DNA of 64,000 bases from Piscicola geometra. Taxonomy: Eukaryota > Annelida > Clitellata > Hirudinida > Piscicolidae. Made by a program: the position numbers and the translations under genes. Below the pieces are notes generated by a model, which saw nothing but the letters and a program-made list of their open reading frames with translations, had not been told where the DNA came from and did no database searches. How positions within the stretch are numbered: position 1 is the stretch's first letter; every line of letters begins with the position of its first letter. The DNA is taken from contig OX030959.1 in NCBI GenBank assembly GCA_943735955.1, positions 2,591,772 through 2,655,771 on the forward strand, read 5' to 3'. Positions 12,856 to 26,592 of this stretch are shown here, one piece after another.

Positions 12856-13991
12856 ATGCTAATTTTTGTGGTTTTGCTCTCAGTGCTTGTGTGTGGCTTG
12901 GGTGGTGTTCTGAAGAAACCGTCTCTTAAGACGTCAGATGCTGGACCTATTGAAGCAATTAGCTATCAAAGTTCTCTCATTGTCGTAGATGCATATGGAA
13001 AAGTCTACAACAAAATTACGATCGGGTTGGAAGGCAACACTGTCGAGGTTTGTTTGAACTCATTAATTCCTAAACACATTAAGTTAGATGGTTTGTGTCA
13101 TAATCATTTGAAGTTAGGAAAACCTTCTTTATGTCAATAAAAAGCAACTTTTAAACTATCCTTTTACAGGCACAGGTTAAAGACGCCAGAGAAAACTACA
13201 CAAAAGTCGTGTATTTCTCGAAAGGAGTTCTACCAACGACAGAGTCTTACGATCAAAAGCTTGAAATAGAACACGAAAAACCATCGCACATCTACATTCC
13301 ACGCAATGTCTCCGTCAACCGAACTGAGGCGATCGACAACGCTTACCTCTACACGCTCATCGAAGAGAAAGGCGCCTTGAGCACTACCGTGAGGATGGCG
13401 GCCAGACCTGATCGTATGTACAACTTTAATTACTTTATTCAATTGTTCATAATGAAAATATTTTGTCCGTGTTTAACTTTTCTTAAATTTTTTTCACAAA
13501 AGAATCATCTTTTTCAGACCAGATGCCCTGTGATCCGAATCCTTGTGCTCCGGGTTTCTTGTGTTTCAGCGAGCCAGACTTCCAATTCAGCTGTTATGAA
13601 GGTGTCATTTACATTTTGACAAATATTTACATAGGAAAAAACGAATAAAATATGTTTAAATTTGCTTTAAAGATTCTTTTTCATTAATATTTAAACTCTA
13701 AAAAAATTTACAGAAACCGAAACTTCAGAAGCAACCACTACTTCTACCACTCCTACAACCGCTACAACAACCACCACTACAACTACTATTGCACCCTGCC
13801 TACCTGTAACTTCTGGCTTCGACTGCGATTTGATGAACCCGTGTACTTCAGAGAACGTAGCCACTCGAAAGTTCTACTGGCCACACCACAACAAGAGCAA
13901 GTACGTGCAGTGCAGCGAATGGATGAAGTGTTTCATCAAGAGCTGTCCACCCCACACCACTTGGAACCAGAAAATATGGAACTGCGTCTGA
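12856..13991 (+). CDS. Secreted CBM14 chitin-binding protein 1
   Basis: Four exons: 12856-13047, 13170-13413, 13518-13601, 13714-13991. All introns are GT-AG and in phase, giving 265 residues. A signal peptide (MLIFVVLLSVLVCGLG) starts the protein, followed by a region unique to this copy with N-glycosylation-type sites (NVSVNRT). Exon 3 is a short Cys module (CDPNPCAPGFLCF). Exon 4 begins with a Thr-rich mucin-like stretch and ends in one chitin-binding type-2 (peritrophin-A, CBM14) domain with the Cys/aromatic pattern of the family (YVQCSEWMKCF, SCP, W, final C). Such proteins bind chitin in cuticle, gut lining or mucus. It is the upstream member of a tandem pair with 15474-16839; signal peptide, Cys module and CBM14 domain are closely alike. 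Confidence 0.82.
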
Positions 13992-14995
13992 AGTTGAGGA
14001 AGGGTGCTTTTCATTAGGCACGTCCCTGGTTCGGGGAATGAAACATTTACTTTTGAAAATTAAATATTCGATTCATTATTATTTTTGCTTTTTCAAAACG
14101 TATTAATGATTAAATAAACACTGCAGCATCGAAAATGTACTCTGAATCGTAAGAAGTAGTATAGTAAAGTTTAAAGTATCCATCATTCGCAGTGATAGAA
14201 ATAAGTAAAGATGCAGGGTGGCTTGAAATCCCCTTTCAGCTTGATTGAGCGCAGAATCTTCTGTTGCTTCGTGAAAGCTGCCCATGCTTTGGATTCACAG
14301 ACGCGGTTTAAAAACATACGGTTGTAGATTTTATAAGTCTGATACATCGGAAGTTGGTCGTCATCTGGAGATTTCCTGTTTTTGGCAGCGGGCTGCCGTT
14401 GGTGTTTGCGTCAGCATAGAAAAAGACCAGATCTGATATTCTAAGATTTGCCAGGTCCATGTATAGGAGCAAAAATGATATTTTTAAAGAGTCTGAGGAT
14501 TGAATTTAGGGTAAGTATTTTGTAATTGTAAAAATATATAAATGATCCCATTGAAATATTAATTGGACGAGAAGCCAACTAGCTAATGAAAATTTAATTA
14601 TCCTGGAAAGTAATATTTTTTTAGCTTTTCATTGTTTTTTAATTCATCCACTTATTTTCCGCGCACGCAACCAGAGGGAAGCCAAATCAAAAGGGGGTCG
14701 CAATTTTACCAATCTTAATAAGTTTTTTGGGAGGGGGGGGGGGGGAGAGAAGGTAGTAGGCTTTTCAATATGCCATAGGAACAACAACATTTTTTTAGAT
14801 AGCCACTTACTTTACCACAACTGAAGATGAGGAATATAGAGATAGGACGGGTTTTCAGCTCTAAATTTTGTTCACAAAGGTTTGGTTTGGACAAACGTGA
14901 TTTAAAAAAACGGATATGGTTTGCTGAAAGATTACTTTGCTGACTTTATTTTTTGATAATTAAAAAAAACAATATAAATAATAAATAATATTTAT
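13992..14995. other. Spacer between the chitin-binding paralogues
   Basis: The 3' flank of gene 1 (TTAGGCACGTCCCTGG...) resembles that of gene 2 (TTAGGCACATTCCTGG), so the duplication unit extends past the stop codons. A G-rich run lies at 14730-14747. No gene is seen. Confidence 0.5.
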
Positions 14996-15195
14996 TCATA
15001 ATGCGCCAAGACACGCAACTGAGGCGCCACTCACACGAAACAAAGTGTGAAACACCGCACCATATACACTAGGTATATGATAGCTCACGGTTGGCTGAAC
15101 AGGGAGTCGAACTGTTGCAGGTCTAACGACTTAACCATCTTGAATGTGAAGAAAGAGTGCTATTGAAATCTATTTGATTGATTTGATTGATTAAG
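14996..15195. repeat. tRNA-like segment plus ATTG tail (SINE candidate)
   Basis: On the minus strand, TGGTTAAGTCGTTAGACC and CAGTTCGACTCCCTG resemble RNA polymerase III A and B boxes. The second is close to the GGTTCGANTCC consensus. On the plus strand this segment runs into GAAAGAGTGCTATTGAAATC and then an ATTG-rich tail, the reverse complement of the AATC-TATAGCGCTCTTTC repeat at 51049. It does not fold as an intact tRNA gene by eye. The orientation of the tail relative to the tRNA-like part is opposite to an ordinary SINE. Confidence 0.5.
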
Positions 15196-15473
15196 CCAAC
15201 CCGTTCGCTAGAAAAATTATTTGAAATGCAAAAAATGAATAAATGTAATTTTTATTTATATATTCTTTTTATATTATTTTATCAAACCACTTTCCAATTC
15301 GTTGAAAGTTCTGATAAGGGGTTTGCTTATCAAAGTTTCGTACTAAATTCACTATTTTTAAGAGATCCAAAAGGCGGTCGCTTGATAGATAAGTTTCTAT
15401 TTATAAAAATCCATTGTTTGACATTTAGAATAAAAGGAGGGGCAATTGAGACTATAGTCTCTGTAACAACGAA

Positions 15474-16839
15474 ATGATGCTAACTTTTCTGGTTTTGCTC
15501 TCAGTGCTTGTGTGTGGCTTGGGTGATGCTCAGAAGAGACCTATTCAGGAAGTTAGCTATCAAAGTTCTCTCATAGTCGGAGATGCATTTTCAGACCAGA
15601 TGCCCTGTGATCCGAATCCTTGTGCTCCGGGTTTCTTGTGTTTCAGCGAGCCAGACTTCCAAGTCAGCTGTTATGAAGGTGTCATTTACATTTTGACAAA
15701 TATTTCTAATGAAATATTTTGGAAAAAAACGAATTTAATATTATAAAACTCGCTTAAAAGATTAATTGTTCTAAATACTTGAAATCTAAAGTTTTTTTTG
15801 CTTCACTGAAACAAAACCTTTAGAAAGAACTGCTTCAACTACCCCAACTACAACATCCACTATAATAACAACAACAACAACCACTACAGATACCACTACT
15901 GATACTGCTGATACTACTACAACTACTACTGATACTACTACAACCACTACTGATACCACCACAACCACTACTGATACCACTACAACTACTACTGATATTA
16001 CTACAACCACTACTGATACTACTACAACCACTACTGATACTACTACAACCACTACTGATACTACTACAACTACTACTGATACTACTACAACTAATACTGA
16101 TACTACTACAGCCACTACTGATACTACTACAACTACTACTGATACTACTACAACCACTACTGATACCACCACAACCACTACTGATACTACTACAACTACT
16201 ACTGATACTACTACAACCACTACTGATACTACTACAACTACTACTGATACTACTACAACTAATACTGATACTACTACAACCACTACTGATATTACTACAA
16301 CCACTACTGATACTACTACAACCACTACTGATACTACTACAACCACTACTGATACTACTACAACCACTACTGATACTACTACAACCACTACTGATATTAC
16401 TACAACCACTACTGATACTACTACAACCACTACTGATACTACTACAACTACTACTGATACTACTACAACTAATACTGAAACTACTACAACCACTACTGAT
16501 ACTACTACAACTACTACTGATACTACTACAACCACTACTGATACCACCACAACCACTACTGATACCACTACAACTACTACTGATACTACTACAACCACTA
16601 CTGAAACTACTACAATCACCTCTACAACCACTACTACTACACCCTGCCCCCCTACAACTTCCGGCTACGACTGTAAAACGAAGAACCCATGCACTTCAGA
16701 AAACATAGGCTCAAGAAAATATTTCTGGCCGCACCGCTACATTTGCAAGTACGTGCAGTGTAGCGAATGGATGCAGTGTTTCGTCAAGAGCTGTCCCGAT
16801 GGCATGGTCTGGGATCAGGATGTCATCAACTGCGTCTGA
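15474..16839 (+). CDS. Secreted mucin-like CBM14 protein 2
   Basis: Two exons, 15474-15678 and 15824-16839, join in phase 1 to give 406 residues. The N-terminus is a signal peptide (LTFLVLLSVLVCGLG). It is followed at once by the same Cys module as in gene 1 (DPNPCAPGFLCF). The large exon 2 encodes about 34 TDTTTTT heptads, a mucin-type O-glycosylation scaffold, then one CBM14 domain (YVQCSEWMQCFVKSCPDG, ending W...NCV). Compared with gene 1, exon 2 and its flanking introns are missing. The old intron-2 acceptor (TTTTCAG) is now read through as coding sequence (GDAFSDQMPC). Likely role: a gel-forming or cross-linking protein at a chitinous or mucous surface. A polyadenylation-like AATAAA lies near 16900. 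Confidence 0.82.
15895..16612 (+). repeat. 21-bp coding minisatellite (TDTTTTT heptad)
   Basis: About 34 head-to-tail copies of ACTGATACTACTACAACCA plus CT, all in frame with the gene 2 protein. Differences are mostly silent (ACC/ACT) or Thr to Ile/Asn/Ala. The opposite strand stays open throughout only because of the repeat. Confidence 0.9.
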
Positions 16840-18450
16840 AACCGTGGAAAGACCCTTTTTATTAGGCACATTCCTGGCTCATGGAATAAAATAGTTTCTT
16901 TTGAAAATAAAACTTTTAATTCCTCAACTTTTTTTTCAGAACGTATTAAGGATTGAATAAAGGCTGAAGCGTCGAGAATTTACGTTAAAACGATAGAAAC
17001 AATATAAAAAGTAAACATTTAAGTTCAAGTCCAGTTCACATCTGAAACTGAAATGTAATGCGTGTGTGTTGAAGTGGCGTTGATCCATCCAGCTCTTACG
17101 AAACTCAATACATACTTTTGCTTACTTCATCGCGTCAAGAATTGCCAATTTCGCACACTCTCGCTGGAATGTCATGGGGGAAAAGGTAGTTGTATGGGGA
17201 TTGTTTTTTGATTTTATGAACGTTTATTTATATGATAGAATTATGTTAAGCTTCGGTGGAACAATGTCAAAAATCAGTTCAAATGAGTTGGTGAAGGTTT
17301 TGAAAATAACACAAAAAACTTTTCAAAACGATTTAACTGCGATGCTCTTGAAAACACCTGCCTCGCGCTGATTGGCTGAGTTTGAATTTAAAAGTCTTCC
17401 AGAGCTCAAACATCGGCAGGTGCTTTGGTCTTTTGTCTACTTCTGAATGTTTTTGTGACTTTCTGCCTTTGTATGTGTCAGTATGTGTGAAGATTATTTG
17501 AGTGTGTGATTGTTTGCAAGTACGTGTGTTTTCCTTGATGTTTTTATTTATGTCTGAAAGTGTGTTTAAACCCTTTTTAAACCTTTTCCAAATGGTCAGA
17601 CACGCTTCCATGTTTTTCATGTCACTGAATTTGAATTCATATCTTTTTTTATTTGACATGTCTTCAGCATCCTCCATAACACTCCCGGTTTTTATTAAAC
17701 ATTTAAAGTATAGAAATCGAAATTATTAATTTGAAAACAATTAAATTTCAACTTTTCTCCTTTGTTTTAGGCCTATAATTCGTGCATAAATTCCAAAAAA
17801 CCCCGAAAATTCTTCAATGAAGTAATTTATGTGTATGAAGATTTTCCTCAATGACATTTTAGACTTTCAGGCGTTCATTAAGACAACAATGGCAATACAA
17901 CTCGCCATTCATCAAGCCATTCTCGCATTGTTGCAAGTCTTTTTTAGGGGTTTGAGCGCCTGGGAACGTGTCTCGGGTCTGCTCTCACACTTCTTAGGGA
18001 TTCGGAATGTCTTCAAGGTTCTGCAGTGAGTCCACTAGCCATCTTGAGGGTCATTAGCAGCTACCTTACCTCCATGAATTTAAAAAGTCCTTTCCGAGGT
18101 AATGTCAAAAAACCTTCTGTAAATAAAAGAGATCTGTAATAGCAGGTGTTTGCGCTCGTGCTCACATCGTCCGTGTCTCTGCATTCGATGGAAAAGAAGC
18201 TCTGATCTTTTTCCGGAAATAATATTGCAATTATTTGAAAAACAATAAATTATTTAAGAAACGAAAATATCAATCAAGCGATTCAGCTCAATGGATTGTA
18301 TCTAGAAACACGAACAAGCGTGCCTACAAGCAGACGTACTATAAAATGAAAAAAGGTACCCATAAATAGAAATACAAAAAGATATACAAGGCCAACAAAT
18401 TGATGCTCCCTGCGGTTATCAAAACTCCCTGGCTTTGTTGCACACAGACA
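16840..18450. other. Intergenic, no supported gene
   Basis: After the 3' UTR of the second chitin-binding gene there are only short open frames on both strands (for example 17333-17677 minus), without similarity, splice support or signal peptides. Confidence 0.5.
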
Positions 18451-18454
18451 TTAA

Positions 18455-18905
<451 letters not shown>

Positions 18906-21900
18906 TGTGTGTGTGATGTGTGTTTTAAAGTCCATCTCAAGCCTCCACAAACAATGTGCTGGATCGAGAGAGTGCTTTGTCATTGATAAAATCAATAGTT
19001 CTCAATTCTTTCACTTGAAATAATACATGAGCATCCAACCGAAACTATTGCAACAATACAACAAAGAGCGATTAAGAATAAACCAACTTAATTAAATAAT
19101 CGATTAAAAAATGGATTAGTTAATCTGCAGCTAGACAAACACACATCTGCTCCAATGCAAGAGTATTGTTCAATGCCACGACGTAGCACGAGAGCCGTTC
19201 GTGCCGCAGTCAATTAAACATTTAAATTATTTAATTTAAATTATTTAATTAATTCAAAATTAAATTCAATTTGTTTAAAATTATTAGTATACATTTTATG
19301 GATGGGTTTATATGAGTAAATATTCTCAGTCACAGTGTTATAAACGCATTGGGTGTTGAGTTTTTCGGTGATTGAACTCTACAATGCACAGAATAGCACC
19401 AAGAATCCGGTCCCAAAAGCTTCGGCATCGCCTTTTCAATTCCAATGCATCAGCATCGACGGTGAGTCTCTAATCGAATTGTGTCACATGCAGACCCCCT
19501 GTGGCCTCGCCTTCATTCAGAACTCGTCTGCGTGCCAGGCGCTAAAGACCCACGACAGCATACAAGCAATTGAATATTATGTAAATTTATTTATATATGT
19601 AAATGTCTGTAATTATGGAGCTCTTTATTCTTAAAAAAGATCTTTTCTGAATAGTGACTTGGTTCTATTGTGGTTTTTTAATTCGAGGTTTTACGATCAG
19701 TGGCTTGTGCATGATGAGAAGGAGTTAATGCCATCTCGTGTTGTCGAAGCGAAGCCTAAGACGCTCAGTGGAAATTAATAAAGTGTGCACTACTCAGTAT
19801 TCTATTGTTCTTGGCAGCATTAATAAAAGTTATTACTTTCATGAACATAAATATATGGGTATATATTTTAAATGAAAGAATTGTTTAAAAGAGTAATTAT
19901 CGAAAGGGCTCAGTGAGATGTTAACAATGGACTCGTGTCAATATTCTCTTCTTCCGCCATTGCAACCCCCTGCCATTGTTTCATTCTCTTATTATCTTCT
20001 GCTCCACTACATTCCTCTTTTGCCCTATTTCAATATTATTAATAATTATTTAATTTAAAAAATATATATTTATAAATTTTTACTATATATTCTTTTTATT
20101 ATTCTGTTTTATTTCTTATTCTTTTTTATTTATTATTCTTTTCTTTTTGAGACCCTTCAAAAGGATAGTCTGGTAGGCACTGAAGTGTGTTTGCTCACGG
20201 GAGCAGATGCATAGTTCTGCTCTAGGCTTTCTCTTATTTGCAATTTTAAAAATACAAAAAATAAAAATAAAAAAGTTATAAAGAAATACAAAGAATAGAA
20301 ATAATCATTCAAAAGTATCAGTCAGTCTATTTTATAATTAATTACAAGTTACTGTGAACAATTAATAACTAACTAGACTATTGAACTAACCCCCCATTTA
20401 CATTTAAGGCTTTTGACAGACGATTAATTTCCTCTTTGAACATTTTGTTCTCCTATATAGTAACGGCTACACCTTTCCAAAAAGAACTTTTCAGCACTTA
20501 CACCGATTAAAACGCCACCTTCCACTAGGTGCGGAGACAGAGTCGTTTTATGCAACAGTTAAGATGGAAAATTCAAATTGGTGGTGAACAACGTACGTTT
20601 TTTTAACAATACAAATGTGTGTGAGATATCTAGTGTGTATCTATATCATTATTTGATTTTTACTTGTTTGTATATGTGTATTTTTATATGTGTGTATGAC
20701 ACTGTATGTGTATTTATATATATATGTGTGTGTGTGTGTGTTTATGTGAGTTTGCGATTGTGTGCTTGTATCGGTGTGCCTGGTTGTCAATGATGGGAGC
20801 GACCCTGAGGTTGTGTCAGCATTGTGTGTGGCACTTGTTGTGTTTATGTGTGGGAATGTTCTTGTCTGTTGGCGTGTTTATGTGTGCACGTGTATGCATG
20901 TGTATGTGTTTTTGTGTTTGTGAATGTATGTGTGGGTTTTATGTGTTTTTTGAGTGTGGAGATGTGCTCTGGGGTGATCTAAACGAAGATGGGTTTATCT
21001 TCATTAAAATCTTGATTCATACAAAAATAATAAAATTTCGTTGTATATTTGAAAAGTTTAAAATCATAATGATTTTTATAAATACAGTTCATAAGAGATA
21101 ATTTTCTAAATTACATGAAAGAGGGATGTATTAAGAACTGCCTTCCTGTCTTAAAAGACCATCCAAGTCATTTGAGCGAGGCATCATTGACACACCACTG
21201 TGTGAAACCCGCATGGGAGGTGTGATGAAAGGGAGACTGCGTTTGAAAATCCCACATTAACACACATAACACACGAAACACGCACATAACCAAACGGAGA
21301 TGAAGAATGACAGGAATGCATGCTGGGATGTATACTCAAATGTATAACTTACAAGACATCCAAGGAGGAGCAATCACCGGATGTGTACGAAGTGGTGTTG
21401 AGGCGCGGGATGGCTGTTTGATCGAATGGGGCGTCATCAGTTGGGTCATCAGCTCCTATGATCTTCAATTGCATGCAGAAGCGTAAGTCAACAAAGAAAG
21501 CTAATGACACAAAAACAAGATGACGAAAAATAGAATCTCTTTTGGTTTTAAAATATTAATAAGAATTTAAAAGTTAATTTAAAAGATTTTCTATAGAGAA
21601 AAGCAGGTAAAAAATCTGCCACGGGGAACAAATGATTCCGATGACGAAGGCAGCCATTGTAGAGGGCTTCAAGGCGATTTCGACTCGTAGAGAGGCATTA
21701 ATGGCTCAGGCAAGTAGTCATCTGATACTTTTGCATAACCACGTGCATGTCATTAAGACACATGAGACCACACATACAAACAAGTATAATTATACACATA
21801 AACATTCAAACCAGTACAATCATACACATAAGCGCATATGTGTGAATGATTCAGTGGAAGTTGTGATGGGCGTGGAGGCTGGAGTGCATAAAATGGTGCA

Positions 21901-22060
21901 AACACCTTTGCTTGTCATTGTCATGTATCTCCTTGGAATGTCTATTTGTGTCATTTACATTATTTACTGTTTACAATTTATCCCTATTTATAAGCAAGTA
22001 GCAGAATGAAATTATTTATTAAAATTTGAAATAAGCACAAAAAGTTTTTTTCTAAAAAAA
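18906..22060. other. Intergenic with short unrecognised frames
   Basis: Mostly AT-rich. A plus-strand frame near 19353-19570 has a Cys-containing stretch (FQCISIDGESLIELCHMQTP), and one near 21330-21482 includes GGAITGCVRSGVEARDGC. Both have possible flanking splice sites but no family similarity, and I could not join them in phase. TG/TGTA-rich DNA occupies 20590-20960. Confidence 0.35.
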
Positions 22061-22073
22061 AATGGGAGTATTA

Positions 22074-22260
22074 TAGACGCTGCAGTGCATCAGAGCTTCT
22101 GAAACGACGGCAGCAAACCCTCAAAAGTGGACCATGCAAGACATTGCCTAGTTTGCTCAGCGAGAGTGGTCCTACTATGTGTTTTGCCATTCAGTTCGCT
22201 CGTGTTTCCGATGCTGTTTGTCTAACGTGCTTCTGCATTGAGTCTCTCTACAACCCCTGA
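22074..22260 (+). CDS. Possible terminal exon, Cys-containing, unrecognised
   Basis: After a plausible acceptor (AGTATTATAG) a frame of about 60 residues runs to a TGA at 22258-22260. It contains CSASELLKRRQQ, GPCKTLPSLL, MCFAIQFARVSDAVCL and TCFC. The spaced Cys residues and gene-like composition stand out from the surrounding AT-rich DNA. Upstream exons would have to lie in 19353-21710, but no phase-consistent chain was found. No function is assigned. Confidence 0.22.
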
Positions 22261-22633
22261 ATGCTCGAATTAAATACAATTTTACTTTTTTCTTTTGTCA
22301 CAATTCTTATTTTTGTTACTTTCTTTTTTTCTTGTTTTCTTATTTTTTAACTCATTGTCATCAAATGCTGGATGTAGCAGATGGCCTAGCGAAGAGCGCC
22401 TGAGGCCTGTTGTAATTAGGTGAATTTATGTTTCAAGGCCACCATATATCAATGACAATTACATTTATTTGCATTTCAATAGTCCCACGAGTTTGACACA
22501 TGTATACGCACTCATAAACACACACAACAAAACACACTCATTAAAATAGACAAAAACACACATAAAACACACACACACACACATACACATAAAATACACA
22601 AAAAGACACGCATGAACTAAGAACTTCTTTGTT

Positions 22634-22882
22634 TCAAAACTTTGTCACCTTGGCACCTCGACTCTCAAAGACTTGAAGGCAGCACTCATCGATACATTTA
22701 AAGGCGAAAGACATCGTCGCAGCACTCTCCCCACATGCCTTGAGGGCTATTTTGGAAATAATTAAACAATTATCAATGCAGCTCAGGTTTACATTGTTCG
22801 GTTTGACATCACATGTCCACAGAGCGTTCACCTTACTTGCACACTCAGAGTCCTCTATTCCTTTGTAATTACGCTGGCAGGT
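22634..22882 (-). CDS. Possible Cys-rich terminal exon, unrecognised
   Basis: The minus-strand frame ends in TAA (22634-22636) and encodes about 80 residues with ten or more Cys (SECASKVNALWTCDV, LSCIDNC, FKCIDECC). It is preceded by a good acceptor (CACCTGCCAG, then CGTAATTAC). The even Cys spacing suggests a small extracellular disulfide-rich protein. Any upstream exon would lie beyond the (TG)n tract at 22984-23224, and none was found. I recognise no family. Confidence 0.3.
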   Translation of the reverse strand, partial: TCQRNYKGIEDSECASKVNALWTCDVKPNNVNLSCIDNCLIISKIALKACGESAATMSFAFKCIDECCLQVFESRGAKVTKF

Positions 22883-22977
22883 GTTCGCATGGAGTAATAA
22901 CATTAATTTGGAAGACTGAGTGCCTATGCTTGGATGCCCTTGTCTGTGTGTGCCTGTATGTGTGTTTGTATGTTTGT

Positions 22978-25200
<2,223 letters not shown>

Positions 25201-25540
25201 TCACACTACAACCATCTTCATCACACTACAACCACCTTCATCACACTACAACCACCTTCGTCACACTACAACCACCTTCACCACACTACAACCACCTTCA
25301 TCACACTACAACCACCTTCATCACACTACAACCACCTTCATCACACTACAACCACCTTCATCACACTACAACCACCTTCACCACACTAGAACCACCTTCA
25401 TCACACTACAACCACCTTCACCACACTACAACCACCTTCACCACACTACAACCACCTTCATTAAACTACAACCACCTTCATCACACTACAACCACCTTCA
25501 TCACACTACAACCACCTTCACCACACTACAACCACCTTCA
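25201..25540. repeat. 20-bp minisatellite, 17 copies
   Basis: Seventeen head-to-tail units of TCACACTACAACCACCTTCA, mostly identical with T/C changes at unit position 1 and a few others. It reads through as protein on the plus strand, but there is no sign of a gene. Confidence 0.92.
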
Positions 25541-26430
25541 TCACTACACCGTCACTCATCACGCCCTGGTTACTCCATCACTGTTGTCAAGCGTCACTAA
25601 AATAATCCGGATTTTCTTGAAATCTCTTAATCTGTATTCGTCCTCAAGTCAACGACGACTGCCAATAAACTCGCTAATTCGCCATTTAACGTCAATCAGC
25701 CGATCACGGCGAGTCACTGAGTCGGTTTTTAGACGATTCAATGAACAGCAGTCATAAATATTATAGTATATACTAAAACTATATATAAACATATACATAT
25801 TTAACACAATGTAATAACTTATGAACTCACTCACATACGCTATTTATTATTATCTTACCTAGTTTTTTATAAATTAAACGCGAAATAAAAGCATTTTTTA
25901 TTATCAAATAATTGTTTGATACTCAAATACTTTTAATTTTTACTCAATCTTCTTCTATTAGTGACAAAACTTCGCCACTTGCCTGCTTGTACTGCTTCTC
26001 GCATGCGATGCACCCGATTGACTCCGAAGCACGGACATTTCCTAGCAAGTGTGCATAATTGCCTCTTTAAACGCCTTGCAAAGAAGCCGTGAGAACTGTA
26101 ACGAAGAACTTAAAACTTCATTTTTTTATTTTGTTGTTATTTTTTTGATGGGATAAAATTGACGAATTTCCGATATTTTATTTGTTGACTCATGTGTCTA
26201 TGCAAACTTAAAGATACAAATAGACTAAGGCACAGAAAAAAAAACAAATATTTTCTTTAAAATTAATATATTTAATTAATTTAAAATCTTGACTTATTGA
26301 TTTCAGAAATTAAAACTCCCGTTGCTTAAAAAGAATGTGGAAAAAGTGAGTTTTACAAAATTGTAAAGTCTTTTTTATAGAATGTTTGAAGATTTGACTT
26401 TCGACTGATTGATTGCATCTCATGCTGATT
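25541..26430. other. Upstream region of the TEAD gene
   Basis: AT-rich, no recognised exon. The TEAD first exon(s) and promoter may lie here, but none can be pinpointed. Confidence 0.4.
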
Positions 26431-26592
26431 TAATTACAGCGTTATGAATGACTGCTTGAACACACGCCTCACAGATCCTTTATATCTCACAGTACAGAAT
26501 ACAATCAACAACACCACGCCAACAACACAACCAACAACAACAACAATGACTACTTCAACACGCACAACACACTGAAGTTCTATAGAGATAAC

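Noticed and set aside
15000..15150. Functional tRNA gene
   Set aside because: B-box-like and A-box-like sequences exist, but I could not form an acceptor stem and full cloverleaf, and the segment is joined to a dispersed repeat.
15786..16631. 281-residue minus-strand frame rich in Val and Ser
   Set aside because: It is the antisense of the 21-bp coding repeat; the repeat keeps the opposite strand open. It has no splice sites or family similarity.
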